Part shown: one piece after another, positions 20,999 to 33,115 of the stretch
Numbering within the stretch: the first letter of the stretch is position 1
Layout of the letters: each line of letters opens with the position of its first letter
The notes under the pieces: generated by a model
Told to the model about the DNA's origin: nothing
The model's database searches: none
What the model saw: the letters and a program-made list of their open reading frames with translations, nothing else
Program-made: the position numbers and the translations under genes
Assembly: GCA_949130495.1 (NCBI GenBank)
Contig: OX422207.1
Location: 830,092,073 to 830,156,072, forward strand
Direction: 5' to 3'
DNA length: 64,000 nt
Origin: Sambucus nigra
Taxonomy: Eukaryota > Streptophyta > Magnoliopsida > Dipsacales > Adoxaceae

Positions 20999-22810
20999 GG
21001 AATGGGGAGGCGTTGGGAACCCATTCCGCCCTTTTGGTCTCTCATGGGATATTGTTAATCTTCTCCTTTTTAACTATGCGATGTGTGTGCACATGTGTAT
21101 AATGTAAGTAATGGGAGAATGGAATCATTCAACTCACGTCATGGAAGGGATGGAGCGTACTCATCCGTAGGAGTGTACTAAAAAATAATGATAAGAATAT
21201 GATGTAAGTGTTCGCCGAATCATAAATCGCTATGAAAGAGCGAATGTCTACATCGGACGGAACACAGGCATGTAGGAGTCTAAAATTGCAAAATATATAT
21301 AATAGGATATGAAAGATATATGTACAATGAAAAATACTAGGAACGACTCGAATCTTGGGATTAACCCAAGATGCCTACGTAGCCTAAAGGGCATCAAAGT
21401 TCACGTGGCTCAAAAGTGACATGGGGGTGGGGTTCAACCCATTAATCCAACTGTGGGGCTTATCTTATGTGTATGTGAAGAGAATTTGTTTTAAGAGTGA
21501 AAGTGTGAAATGGAAATCATGCTTTTGTGAAATGGAAATTTTGTTCTTTTTAAAAAGTGGAAAGATTTTTTTTTGGTATTTTGAAGGAGGAGAAAAATGT
21601 TTTTGGTATTTTTGTCTTTAAATAGAGGGGAAGAATGGGAGAACATGGTTATTGTTATTATTAAGTTTTCACTTTTATTATGTTTACCTAAATGCAAAAA
21701 AAATTATCGGACATGACCCCAGCCTGGGAAGGAATAGGGTTTAAAATATAATACACGGTTTGACTTGGCTCACGTACCGAGTCCTATTTTTAAAAAAGGG
21801 AAATAGCGTGAAAATTTGGGTGCTATGCTGACCAAAAATTTCAGCAGAGTTTCGTATGCTAATCGGCAAACTAATTATGAGTGCCCTAAAACTGATGCCT
21901 ATATAAGGTTTATGCACTTGTTAGGTTAGTGGAAGGGTTACCCCCTTTGGGATGACTTCCACAATATACCTCTTACCTATGAGGGAAATTATTCATTGGT
22001 ATATGTGGATAAGCCATTTGATATACCTTAGTGTACGACAATTGTATCACGATATACCTTATGGGGACGTTATGTATGAAAGAGAATTTCATATACTCGA
22101 CGTACGTGAATGAGTTCCCTGCTATATACCTCTCGTCATGAGTTCAGTCAAGCGATACGATGCAGGGGGGACTGTTCAATATACATTGAAGGTATGAGAC
22201 TAATGGAAGGTGATAACCATATTGCTTTGGTTAATTGCGGCCCAGTGAAGTCGGCACCCATCATGAAGTGACCTCACAGTACGAGACAAAATTTTGATTA
22301 ATATTGCCATGCTCTAGTGATGTAGTGTGCAAAAATGCATCAGTATCTTATGGACATATTTATTTTATTTGCAAACTAAGTAAGGGGAGTACTGTCGCTA
22401 ATGAGGGAGAATATATAAATATCATGAAAATTAAATTTAACATGGAGCATGAAGACTATACTAAGCATAGTGAATGTGTAAAGTGTTGGAGTGATCATGT
22501 GAGTATACATAAGTGAATGTGTGTGCTAGTAAGCCTAAGCATGGATCAACTACAAGTGGTGCATGGAGCACGTGAGTAGAGGTGAAACTATATACAAATG
22601 TAAGTGTGTGAGTGAGCTGGTACAAGTGAGTGAAAAGTGACATATACATGAGAAGAGAGCATGGTAGAGGTAAGCATGAAAAAAATAAGTAAAGGAGTAA
22701 AGCGAATATACAAGTGGGAGTATATGTACACACGTAGAAAAGTAGGAGAGCAAAGAATAGCACCCGTATATAAATAGAGTCTAGTCCTTTTAAAACAAAT
22801 TCTCTAACAA
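20999..22810 (+). mobile_element. LTR-like segment of the old gypsy element, continued
   Basis: Resumes directly after the right GTTAT duplication with GGAATGGGGAGGCGTTGGG. Up to about 21,540 it matches 23,015-23,540. The remainder has no recognisable coding. The right boundary is not certain; a TCTCTAACA end at about 22,810 is plausible because the polypurine-side sequence is repeated just after it. Confidence 0.45.
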
Positions 22811-22819
22811 AGTCGCCAT

Positions 22820-23540
22820 TGTGGCCATCCGAGGTCAGATTCCCTCCGAAGCACACGAAATATTGAGGGTCGACCGTCATCAAGTAGGGGATAATGTGAA
22901 TAGATACAATCGCCAACCTTTTTTTCTCAAAACAAACAAAAGAATTTCGTAGGCTTAAGAGAACTTCGTTAAGGTACCAAATGATTCGAAGATCCGGGGA
23001 CTAAGTTATGGAATGGGAAGGTGTTAGGCCCCCATTCCACCCTTTTGATCTCTCATGGTCTAATGTAAATCTTCTCCTTTTAACCCTGTGATGTGTGTGT
23101 ACATGAGTATCATAAAAGAAATTAGAGAATGGAATTATCCAACTCGAGTCATGGAAGGTACAAAACGAACTCATTCGTAGGAGTGTACCCGAAAATAATA
23201 ATAAAAATATGATGTAAATGTTTGCCGAATCACAAACCGTTGTGAAAGATAGATTGTGCACATAAGATGAAACACAAGTATGTAGGAATCTAAACTTGTA
23301 AAATGGATATAATAGGATATGAAAGATATATGTAAAATGAAAAAAAAAGGACTCAAATCTCGGGATTGGCCCAAGACACATGCATAACCCAAAGGGCATC
23401 AAAGTTCACATAGTTCAAAAGTAGTATAGGGGTGAGGTTCAACCCATAAATCCAAATGTGGGGCTTCTCTTATGTGTCTGTGAAGAGAATATGTTTTAAG
23501 TGTGAAATGCAAATTCCGCTTTTATTTATGGATAAACCAT
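22820..23540 (+). repeat. second copy of the old gypsy polypurine tract and LTR start
   Basis: Diverged direct repeat of 9,965-10,176 plus 20,999-21,540. It includes the polypurine tract (22,882-22,891) and an LTR-like TGTGAATAGATAC at 22,895. It crosses the site where gypsy-1 landed in the other copy without interruption (GGGGACTAAGTTATGGAATGGG), so it serves as the empty-site reference. Confidence 0.75.
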
Positions 23541-24030
23541 TTTTTTTTCTTTTTGTTTTTTTTTTACGAAAATAGAATACGTGCAATACTACTAATAAAG
23601 AGTAAAAATTGGGGGAGTGATATAATGAAACAAAAGCACAAAGTAAAAATAAGATGAATAACACTAAAATGGATAAAATAGGGAAAAGGTTTGAGAAAAA
23701 AACCTCTTTTTAGGTTCTTGTTGCTGACTTTGACGGGGAAATATGCTGATTTGTAGAGTTATAAAGGTGATGTAGAGATGTCTGGTGGATTACCAAGTGA
23801 GGTAAGAGAAAGGGGGAAATGGACTTTTTGGGAAAGGAAGCGGCTCTGATTATGAGGAGAATGTTCTCTTACTTTTTAAGAGAGGTCTCAAGGATTTCCT
23901 TTACTGGTTATGTCATGGAACCTTTTTATAAGATCAAGAGGCTGCCGATCGGCATGGTGCTTGACCTGCCTATCGACAGGGTTCTTGAGGTGCCTATAGG
24001 CAATCTGGAACGATTTTTTCAAAAAAAGGC
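23541..24030. other. continuation of the LTR-like region with 24-bp dyad repeats
   Basis: Non-coding. At 23,942-24,012 three 24-bp units in tandem each begin with a dyad (TGCCGATCGGCA, TGCCTATCGACA, TGCCTATAGGCA). The open frame over them (23,819-24,034) has repeat-derived peptides and no family resemblance. Confidence 0.5.
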
Positions 24031-24039
24031 ATAAAATTC

Positions 24040-24700
24040 TGAATTGCGCACGGGTTATACCATTGGAAAGAGAATTTAGATCCCTTTAAGAATCCATGGA
24101 GCCACTCCTAGGTCCAGAAATTGACCAAAATCAAACAAGACTCGAAAGCACTTGATGATCTCTCGATGAGAGGTTTTCGGAGAAAAATGGATCGTTTGTC
24201 CAAACTATAACGATGACTCGCATGTAAGGTGGACCATTGGAAAGGTAATTTGATGCCCTTAGATATTTCATTGATATTTACTCAGTTTGGAGATTTGACC
24301 AAGGTCAAACGGGTCCTGGAAGCACCCGATGACCTTTTGGAGTAAAATGGATTATTGGTTTGAATCGTAAGGCTAATTCTCTCACGAGATGGACCGCTAG
24401 AAAGGGGATTCAGAGGCCTTCAAAGATTCATTGAGATTTTCTCAAGATGGAGAGTTGACCAGAGTCAAAGGGGGCACGAGAGGGGCGGGTGGCCTCTAGA
24501 TCTGTACTCTGAGTAATACAGATCGTTCATCTGAATCGTAAGGTTAATTCATGCATGAGATGAACCATTGGAAAGGGGATTCATATATCTTCAAAGATTC
24601 ATTGATCCTCTCTCAAAATGGAGAGCTTATCAAAGTTAAATGGGGCTCTAGAGTGCCCAGCGGCCTCTAGATCGGTATTTGGAGTATAACTTAGGGTTTG
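24040..24700. repeat. four diverged tandem repeats of about 160-174 bp
   Basis: Units share CCATTGGAAAGG-like cores at 24,060, 24,234, 24,394 and 24,565, followed by a TTCAAAGATTCATTGA-like stretch and GGAGAGTTGACC-like sequence. Spacing is 174, 160 and 171 bp. No coding potential is seen; tandem arrays are common in leader or LTR regions of Tat-lineage elements. Confidence 0.8.
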
Positions 24701-25555
24701 TGGTGAATGAGTGAGTGATAGGGACCTAAGGAAGTGCTTAAGGGGGTTCTAGGGTGGGTTTTTTATAGTTTGAATAACCAAGAAAATATCATGCAATTGT
24801 TCAAAAATTTCCCGAAGAGATGCATTTAAAAAAAAGATTTTGCTTTTGCTATGTTAATTTTATGTGTAGAGCAACTGAAAATTCTCACATCATAAGATAA
24901 AATATATTGATCTCACGGAGAATTTCACACCATACTTGGGGAGGTATATACCTCCCAATGATATAATATTATTATCAAAGCACCTTTACTTACAATACTC
25001 TGAGGGATAAGCTCCTAGAAAGAAGTAGCCAATAGAATATAATATGGGGAACACAATTTCATTGACAAATTTAAGAAAAAAAGATATTTTGCAAGCTACT
25101 TAAGTAGTTTGTATGTTATAGATAATAACATAAGGGGGTTGGATTCCAAGTCCCATTTAAAAAAAATTAGGACAAGCATCCCACAAAATATGGGAAAGTT
25201 ACATATATTACTCGCCAAATTACGAGCAGACACTCCCACGAAAAAAGAGAATGATATAAATTCACAAGAGGATACTCCCCCAGAATAAGGGATAGTCCAT
25301 AGATTATGAAAAAAAATGATTTAAAATGCAAAGTGCAAATACAAATATCCATAAATTCTTTCATTCTCATTTATGTAAATGACCTGCGCAAAATAGAGTA
25401 GATTGTGGTAAAATAGACAAAAGAAGGGGGCTATTTACAAGAGTTTAATAAGACAAAAGAAAATGAATATTCTCCTTTGAGTAGAAATCTTAGAACGAGG
25501 GGATAATCTCTCGAACAATGTTTTCTCAGATCTTAGCTATTTAAGCATCATCTTC
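24701..25555. other. AT-rich stretch, nothing recognised
   Basis: No gene, RNA or repeat could be supported. It includes the probable 3' flank of the minus-strand exon-array pseudogene. Confidence 0.5.
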
Positions 25556-25559
25556 TCTT

Positions 25560-26077
25560 TCACCAGCTAGGAGATCTGCTTGTAAATAATATTGCCCTCA
25601 TAATGACACGCTCGAATCTAGCTTTTTCAGTGGACTTTTCTTTCATCAATCTTTTAGCAACTGGATGGTTAAGTCTGTGAACGAAAGCATCATGCTAATT
25701 AAGCTGGAAGTGGTAGTAATTATCCAAGTCTTTTATATCTACCAAAAAGATGTGAGCACTTGCACTAGTAACATCGTTAGGAGGTGTTGAGGAGAGTTAT
25801 GAACATGGTCGGTGCCTTGCTATGAAAGTTCCAGGTTGATGCTCAAAGAGCAAGTCCATGCTAGCATACTCTAGTTCTCTAGATCTCTTAGAATGATGCT
25901 CGCACCACATATCCCTCATGAAAATTTCAGGATTATCTATCTCTATGGCATCAAAACAATGGAGAAAGCCTCAGAATTATGAGAAGACTCCTCAATGGAT
26001 TGCTCATCCTCAGAATGAGTGACCTCAAAGTCCTCCTCGTTCTTATCAACAACTTCCTCTATCTCATTCATTTCTTC
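25560..26077 (-). pseudogene. terminal coding exon of the exon-array pseudogene
   Basis: Begins after a clean acceptor (TTTTCCAG|GAAGAAATG). The frame is acidic and serine-rich (THSEDEQSIEESSHNSEAF). It slips by one base near 25,950, then stays in one frame with MRDMWCEHHSKRSRELEYAS, DLLFEHQPGTFIARHRPCS, SAHIFLVDIKDLDNYYHFQL and HDAFVHRLNHPVAKRLMKEK. It ends at TGA 25,560-25,562. TAA (25,797-25,799) and one TAG interrupt it. The long coherent frame argues for a former protein-coding gene. I do not recognise the family. Confidence 0.6.
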
Positions 26078-26172
26078 CTGGAAAATAACAAAGAGGAAAA
26101 GGAAGAGACTAAATAAAAAATATTTTTTAGTTAGTGCAAAAAGTAATAGTAAGAAAAAGGGAAAAGACTTAC

Positions 26173-26983
26173 TTGCATGCCAATAGAAGTTAGCATGCTA
26201 CTAGAGAGCTTACACTACTCCCTTCGACTAACCTCCAGCTCCACAGTCACATGATCAATCGTGACACTAACCTGAAAATAAATCAAGTGGAAGTGTTCAT
26301 TCTAGGACTTGCACAGTAAAAGAAAGTAAAATAATAAAACATATTAATACGTGAGGCTCCGTAGTTACAGGAGCACTTGTAGTGCTAACCTGAAAACAAA
26401 TAAACAAAAAGTGTTACTTGAGAACTTGCACAGTAAAGATAAGTTATAAAAGAAATAAGTATGATAGGATAATACCTTACGAGAACTCACATCTATGCTT
26501 ACAGAATGTTCCATGATCAAAGGAATTCTCGTATCACTAACTTGAAAATAAAGAAATAGGAAAGTGTTACAGGAGCACTTGCATAGTAAAAGAAATTTAT
26601 AAAAGAACAATGTATGACATAATACTACCTGAGGAACACTCCCAGCTATGCTTATAGAATGTTCAACAGTTAAAATAACGCTCATATCTCTAACCTGAAA
26701 AAAAAGAAATAGGAAGGTAGCACTTGAGCATTTGCATAGTAAAATCAAGTTATAAAAGAACCGAGTATGACAGAATAATACCTGAAGAGCTCTTGTGGAT
26801 ATACTCACAAGAGGTTCAACAGTTAATGGAAGGGCCGTAGTTCTAACCTAGAAGCAAGGGAAATAAAAGTATAATAAGAACACTTTCAGAGTAAAAGCAA
26901 GATTAAGTAAACTAGGTGTGATAGAATAATACCTAAGTGCTCGCAGAAGGTTCCACAGTCGCGAGAACATTCGTAGAGCCCAC
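26173..26983 (-). pseudogene. array of tandemly duplicated phase-0 exons
   Basis: Six short exons on the minus strand, each opening after a 3' splice signal and closing before GTATTA-like or similar donors. E1 26,933-26,983 is 51 nt; E2 26,782-26,847, E3 26,629-26,694 and E4 26,476-26,541 are 66 nt each; E5 26,351-26,389 is 39 nt; E6 26,173-26,271 is 99 nt, or 39 nt if an inner GAG|GTTAGT donor is used. All lengths are multiples of three and all read in phase 0. Introns are 79-87 nt and similar to each other (start GTATTATTCTGTCATAC, end TTTCTTTTTTTTCAG). Peptides share a pattern V-[RS]-x-x-x-x-P/L-x-T/M-V/E, as in VRTTALPLTVEPLVS and VSDTRIPLIMEHSVS. Decay: E1 ends in TAG instead of CAG, the E4 acceptor is AA instead of AG, and E6 has an inner TAG. 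Confidence 0.7.
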
Positions 26984-27008
26984 CTATCACAAGAGAGGAA
27001 AATGTAAA

Positions 27009-29445
27009 TGTCACGACCCCGTCCCAAAATAGTAGTGGGGAACGAGTGTCTTGACATGCCACCAAGGTAACAAATATTCTGGATTTAAAAATATTTCTTA
27101 AAATAATGCAACCGAAATACAATCACATGGTTATGAATTGTAAAATACTGAAAGTGAAGGAATTATGTCATCAAAGCTTCTAAAAGGAAACGTCATTTAT
27201 ATTAAAAGTAAAGAGTTGCAACGTAACACAAACTTTTATTACAAAAGAGCGAAACATGCTCTATATGATAAAACAAACATTTTATTTAAATAACAAAAGG
27301 AGCTTTAAAAGCAGAATCTTCAACATAGTCCCTTTGTGTTCCCTCTGCGAGCCTACTTATTTCTTAAAAAGAGAAGGCATATACATATAGAGCATGTACA
27401 TCAGCTAACATCCGAGTGAGATTCAATCTCCAAACATTCCAAGTTTTTTTTCTGAAAATTGATACCTATTCAAATCAAAAGAGAAGGCATATACATATAT
27501 GGATAGGAACTTGCAGTATATAATTTGGAATGACAGTATATAGAAATGAATAGCTCAGAATATAATGAATGCAACAAATCAAAGGAAATAACTTTTTCTT
27601 TCAATCATATCATTTTAATGGCCAATTACATTCCAATACCGTATTCTTCTACCGTAATATTCCCCGATAGTTGAGGGTCAATCGAACTTGTTCGTCACAA
27701 CAACTTATTTAGGGCACACCAGCGATAACCCAGTTGGGAAGGTCAGTCAATAAAAGAGGTCCCTTAGGCCGAATCTTATTTTCAATATTCAATATCATTT
27801 TCAATATTCATTTTAATCGGTATGTCTATATGGACAAATATAAACATATCACAAATAATCAATTATTGATATCAGATGAATTTTGAGAATAAAAGAATAT
27901 CACAAAATATAAATACTTTTAATCATATCATATAATTAAAATGCACAAGGAATGTCCGAGTACTCACCTAGAACAGAAGTCCAAAGTTATAGATACAGAG
28001 TCTTGGATCGCTCGTTAATCTTGAGACGAAACTTCTTCTTAAACTTTCTCCGAACTTTCTCTCATTATTTATTTCTAAATTTTTGGTATAATTTCGTGTA
28101 ATGGCTGATCTAAAGGCTTTATTTATAGTTTTTCAAAGGTATTTAGGTCCTGACACCTGTCTGGGTGATAAGGCTTTCATTTTGGTGAGTCGTCGTTCAC
28201 GTGTCGCGTAACGGAGTAGCCTTGCAGTCTTAGTTCACCAAACGGTGACACGCATTTTAACTTTTTCTAAAGGATTGACATGTGTTTTATCTTTTCCTAT
28301 AAAGGTGACACGTTTGCGGTGGAGGTGTTAAAACCAAGCACGAGGTGTAAAGTTATTAAGGGTATAAGGATCATTTTACACATGAAGGGCATTTTGGAAA
28401 TTTCACACTATATATTTTTAATATTTCATAAAGGTTCCTGAATATATTTTATTCACAAAATGATCCTTTTTATATTTTCATTTTAGTCCCTTAAATCTTC
28501 TCAATTAAAACCAAGTCCCTAATGTTTCATAAAATTATAATTTCTACCCCAAAACTTATCATTTCGCTTAAGATAGGTTATAAGACTTTGATTTAATCCA
28601 ATTTATAGTTGGTTCTTTGTAATGATGATTTCTACCATCTCAATCAATAATACCAAAAATATAACAAGATTTATGGATAGGATTACCTTAGGGACTTTTA
28701 CGTAATTTTCTATGAATGTCCCTAAATTTTTCCTCGCCTTTCTCTTCCTAAACTTTCCGTTTCTCTCTCCTTAGGATAAAACTCTTCCATGGCTGAAATA
28801 TGGTGAAGGAGGAGCTTATTTCAATTGTTTTAGGTCGGCATAAAGCAGCTCCCCTTGTTCCAATCAAATTATGACACATGGCAACTATGTAAGATAAAAT
28901 ATCTTTTAAGGCTAAATGACTACTTACCCCTTGTTCATAAAAAGACGATATCTTCTCACTAGAATGTAAATTTGATGCAACATTTGTTGTGTTAAAAACC
29001 TAATTCATATACCTACAACTATCTAGTTTATACCTCAAGTCAATTGTTATATTACAATGGTCAAAACTAGGCTTCAACATGAACAATTTTACCAAAAGCT
29101 TTAAAATTTTGTAGTTGCAATTAATTCGATATTTCATGCCTTATGAAAGTATAATAACTTAACATTATATATATATTAATGACACATTACCCATATCACA
29201 TAGGCTAAACACGATTCAAACATAATTAATCATAATTATGAAACTTATCATTTAGCTTAGGATGTGTCATAAAATATCAATTTGACTCATTTTATAGTTA
29301 ATTCTTCAAATTTAAAAAAATGGGTTTTAATATATTACGAATCCAGAATATCACATATGTAATAATACAACATTATTAGATAGTAAGTGAGACGAAATTA
29401 AAAGAGCACAATTATATATTGGCATAAGAAAATGGGGTCATTACA
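27009..29445 (-). repeat. gypsy-2 3' LTR (left copy)
   Basis: 2,437 bp. It contains repeated GTGACACG-like motifs at 28,245-28,320. Confidence 0.93.
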
Positions 29446-29456
29446 TCCTACCCTCC
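29446..29456 (-). promoter_or_regulatory. gypsy-2 polypurine tract
   Basis: Minus strand GGAGGGTAGGA adjoins the left LTR. Confidence 0.75.
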
Positions 29457-29499
29457 TTATAAAAAGTTTGGTCCCCAAACTTGACTTACATTAATTTCC

Positions 29500-30870
29500 A
29501 AACAGGTATGGATATTTCTACTTTATTTCATCTTCCCGCTCCCATATTACTTCTTCAATGGAATGATTATGCCATAACACTTTGACCAATGGAATTACCT
29601 TGGTTCATAATATTTGATCTTTATGGTCTAAAATTTCTATCGGATGCTCAATGTATGACAAGTCTTCTCTAACTTTAAGAGATTCGTGACTTAGGATATG
29701 AATTGGATCTGGTACATATTTCTTCATCATTGACATGTGGAACACATTATGCACGCTAGAGAGTTTAGGGGGTAAGGCTATTCTATGTGCAACAGCTCCT
29801 ATCCTTTCAAGGATTTCAAAAGGTCCTATGTATCTTGGACTCAATTTCCCTTTCTTTCCAAATCGAATTACTCCCTTTGATGGTGATACTCGCAAGAACA
29901 CATAATCTCCTCTTTGGAATTCTAGTCGGGAGTGTCGATTGTCCACGTAAATCTTTTGACGGCTTTGAGCAATTCAAAGTCAGTCTTGTATCAATTTTAC
30001 CTTCTCTGTTGTGATCTGGATCAATTCCGGTCCCAACAATTTTCTTTCTCCAACTTCTACCCAACATGTAGGGGAACGATACCTTCTATCATAAAGTGCC
30101 TCATACGAATCCATTTGAATACTTGCTTGATAACTGTTATTATATGCAAATTCCACTAACGATAAATGATCATCCCAATTCCGTTTCAAATCAAGTACAC
30201 ATGCCCTAAGCATATCCTCTAAGGTTTAAATAGTTCTCTCAGATTGTCCATCCGTTTGTGGGTGAAAAGTGGTGCTGAAATTCAATTTTGTTCCCATGGA
30301 TGCTTGTAGGATTTTCCAGAAGAGAGACACGAATCTAGGGTCACGCTAAAAAACAATTAAAACTGGGGTTCCATACCCTAATAATTTCTCGCATGTACAA
30401 ATTAGCTAATTTTTTTTAAGAATGGGTAATCTTAATGGCAAGAAAATGAGTAAATTTAGTTAACCTATCAATAATTACCCAAATAGAATCATTACCATTT
30501 GAACTCCTTGGTAAACCTGTCAAAAAATCCATAGTAATATGTTCCCATTTCCACTCAGGGATAGGTAGGGGTTGCAGTAATCCTAATGGTTTTTTATGTT
30601 CAGCCTTTACTTATTGACAAACCAAACAATGAGATATAAATTTCGCTATCTCCCTCTTCATGTTATTCCACCAAAATACTTCTCCAATATCCCTCTACAT
30701 TTTTGTACATCTGTGATGAAATGTGAATCTTGAGTAATGTTTTTCCTCTAAAATTTGCCTCTTTAGTTGGGCATCACCTGGCACACACACTCTATTTCCA
30801 AACCTCAATATATCATCTCGTATCACAAATTCAAATCTGTTACCCTCGATGACTTCTTCTCTAATCTTCT
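29500..30870 (-). pseudogene. gypsy-2 integrase, heavily broken
   Basis: Catalytic core visible in fragments. D1 is in TMDFLTGLPRS (about 30,520). The position of D2 is a TAG codon at 30,346-30,348, directly before [11 protein letters not shown] is in [12 protein letters not shown] (about 30,240). Downstream are SYEALYDRRYRSPTCWVEVG and KLLGPELIQ (30,120-30,020), then EFQRGDYVFLRVSPSKG and FGKKGKLSPRYIGPFEIL (29,946-29,605). A chromodomain-like LVKVLWHNHSIEEVIWERED follows a stop near 29,605. Frameshifts lie near 29,950-29,990. Confidence 0.85.
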
Positions 30871-30878
30871 TCACACTC

Positions 30879-31218
30879 TTAATGTAAGTTTGCGATTATT
30901 CCTCCTTTGCTATAAATATGTACATCTATTTCCATACTTCCTAAATCCCTTAACAAAGGTTCCTGATTTGTAATGAGACATGCTAAATTTGTTGTATACT
31001 TTCTGCTTAAAGTGTCGGCTACTACTTTAGCTTTCCTTGGGTGATAATGAATATTTAAACCATAATCCTTCATTAATTCTAACCACCTCCTTTGTCTCAT
31101 ATTCAATTCTTTTTGGGTAAAAATATATTTTAAACTCTTATGATCAGTATAAATCTCACAAGTCTCACCATATAAATAATGTCTCCAAATCTTAAGAGCA
31201 AAGATTACAGCTGTTTAT
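30879..31218 (-). pseudogene. gypsy-2 RNase H end
   Basis: Follows the RT frame after TAA at 31,216-31,218. [13 protein letters not shown] and [19 protein letters not shown] lead to [18 protein letters not shown]. The intact [10 protein letters not shown] block is the reference for the nonsense changes in gypsy-1. Confidence 0.85.
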
Positions 31219-32207
31219 TCAAGGTCATGGGCTGGATAATTTTGCTCATGGTTTTTTAACTGTCTCGAGGCATAAGCTACTACTTTTCCATTTTGCATTA
31301 GCACACATCCCAAACCATTTTTATAAGCATCACTATAAATCACAAATCCCCCTATCCCATAAGAAATAGTCAAAATTGGGGCAATTACTAATCGATTCTT
31401 AAGTTCTAGTAAACTATTCTCAGCTTTCTTAGACCATTCATATTTCACCTTCTTTTGTGTTAACCTAGATAGAGGTTTGGCACTATTGTAAAATCCTTTA
31501 ACAAATCTTCTATAATAACCGTTTAATCTAAGGAAACTACGAATCTCTGTCACATTAGTTGGTCTAGGCCAATCTAGTATAGCCTTGATCTTTTGAGGGT
31601 CAATCGACACTCCCTCCTTGGAAATGACATGTCCTAGAAAAGAGACACTAGGCAACAAAAACTCACACTTATTTAATTTCTCATACAATTTCTCCTTCCT
31701 AAGGATTTGCAACACTATCTCTAAATGCTTTTCATGTTCTTCAATACTCTTGGAATAAATAAGGATGTCATCAATGAAAACAACCACACATTGATCCAAA
31801 TATTTCCTAAACACTCTATTCATCATATCCAGAAAAACGGCAAATGCATTAGTTAGTCCAAATGGTATCATAAGAAATTCATAGTGACCATATCTTGTAC
31901 GAAAAGCTGATTTTGAAATATCACCTTTCTTAATATTCAATTGGTGATAGCCTGATCTAAGGTCAATCTAAGAAAATACTTGAGCGCCTTGCAGTTGGTC
32001 AAACAAATCATCTATACGGGGTAAGGGGTATTTATTCTTAATGGTCATCTTATTTAGTTCACGATAATCTATACATAACCTCATTGTCCCGTCCTTTTTA
32101 ACAAATAACACTGGAGCACCCCAAGGGGATACACTTGGTCTAATACAACCCTTATCTAACAAATCTTGTAATTGAACTTTTAATTCCCTTAATTCTAAAG
32201 GTGTCAT
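31215..32207 (-). pseudogene. gypsy-2 reverse transcriptase
   Basis: Two pieces in the same frame, 32,207-31,968 and 31,964-31,215, separated by TAG between QVFS and [10 protein letters not shown]. The catalytic F-I-D-D is intact ([14 protein letters not shown]). [34 protein letters not shown] and [15 protein letters not shown] are as in the family. The active site is thus better preserved than in the younger gypsy-1. Confidence 0.92.
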
Positions 32208-32237
32208 GCGATAAGGTGGTTTTAAGATTGGTATAGT

Positions 32238-32825
32238 TTAAGGAATAAGTTCAATAGTAAACTCTATTTCTCTACTAGGAGGAAGAGTGAGTGAATCATC
32301 TAGAAAAACATCTGGAAAATGTTTAGCTATGGGAATATCATCTAAACTAGGCTCTTTTGTTTGCAAATCAATAACACTTGCAAGGAAACCTTGACATCCT
32401 TTCTTAAGAAAAATATAAGCTTGCATTGCAGAGATAATACGTATGGGAGATAGGATTCCAGTTCCTTCAAAACTAAATTCTGGATGGTTAAAAATTTGGA
32501 AAGTAACTCTCTTGTCATAACAATCAACCTTAGCATGATATGATGCTAACCAATCCATCCCAAAAATTACTTCAAAGTCTCTTATGTCTAAAACTATTAA
32601 ATCGACGAATAGTTTATGACTAGTAACATTTATAGGGCAAGATTTATATACTAATGTTCCCGTCAATAACTCACTCGAAGGAGTATAAATGTGTATGCTA
32701 TGATTCAAGGATTCAGGAATATTAGGAAAGCGATTAACAAAACGTACAGACAAAAATGAATGGGTAGAACCAGGATCAATTGACACTTGAAAAGGTTGTG
32801 CACATATAGAAAGTGTACCTGACAC
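32238..32825 (-). pseudogene. gypsy-2 aspartic protease region
   Basis: Active site reads I-D-P-G-S-T-H-S-F-L, with D-P-G instead of D-S/T-G. I recall D-P-G as frequent in some plant gypsy lineages, so it may not be a lesion. FEVIFGMDWLASYHAKVDCY and PPSREIEFTIELIP follow, then TAA before the RT. Confidence 0.85.
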
Positions 32826-33115
32826 TACTGCATTAGAAGCCTTTGCATCAGAAAGATTAAAACTCTACCTTATCTGCCATGATCCTTGTTGTCATTTAAA
32901 GTCTTTGTCGACGCTTTTCCTTTCTTTGGGAAATCTCTCATTTTATGTCCCTTTTGGCCACACCCAAAGCAACTTCCCGTCTCCAAGTAACATGGTTGCC
33001 CTCTATGAATATTACTACATCGTTAGCATCTATCAATATTAAAGGTTTTGTTTACTAAAGGTTGTCCTATATTAGGTATAGTCCTAAAGGGTTTGTTATT
33101 GGGGTTCCTTCCTCT
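32826..33115 (-). pseudogene. gypsy-2 gag zinc knuckle region, last Cys lost
   Basis: CFGCGQKGHKMRDFP at about 32,935-32,975 is a CX2CX4HX4C knuckle whose final Cys reads Phe (TTC for TGC). Several stops surround it. Confidence 0.75.

Noticed and set aside
22461..22916. 151-codon minus frame rich in Leu/Phe/Tyr resembling membrane segments
   Set aside because: Derived from repeated GTGAGT/ACACATAC-like non-coding sequence; hydrophobicity follows from composition.
23819..24034. 71-codon frame with repeated LPIG-like peptide
   Set aside because: The peptide repeat is a by-product of the 24-bp DNA repeats in an LTR-like region.
26365..26808. 147-codon minus frame as one protein
   Set aside because: It alternates exon peptides with intron translation (SYHTYFFYNL-type), so it is an unspliced read-through of the exon array, not a single exon.
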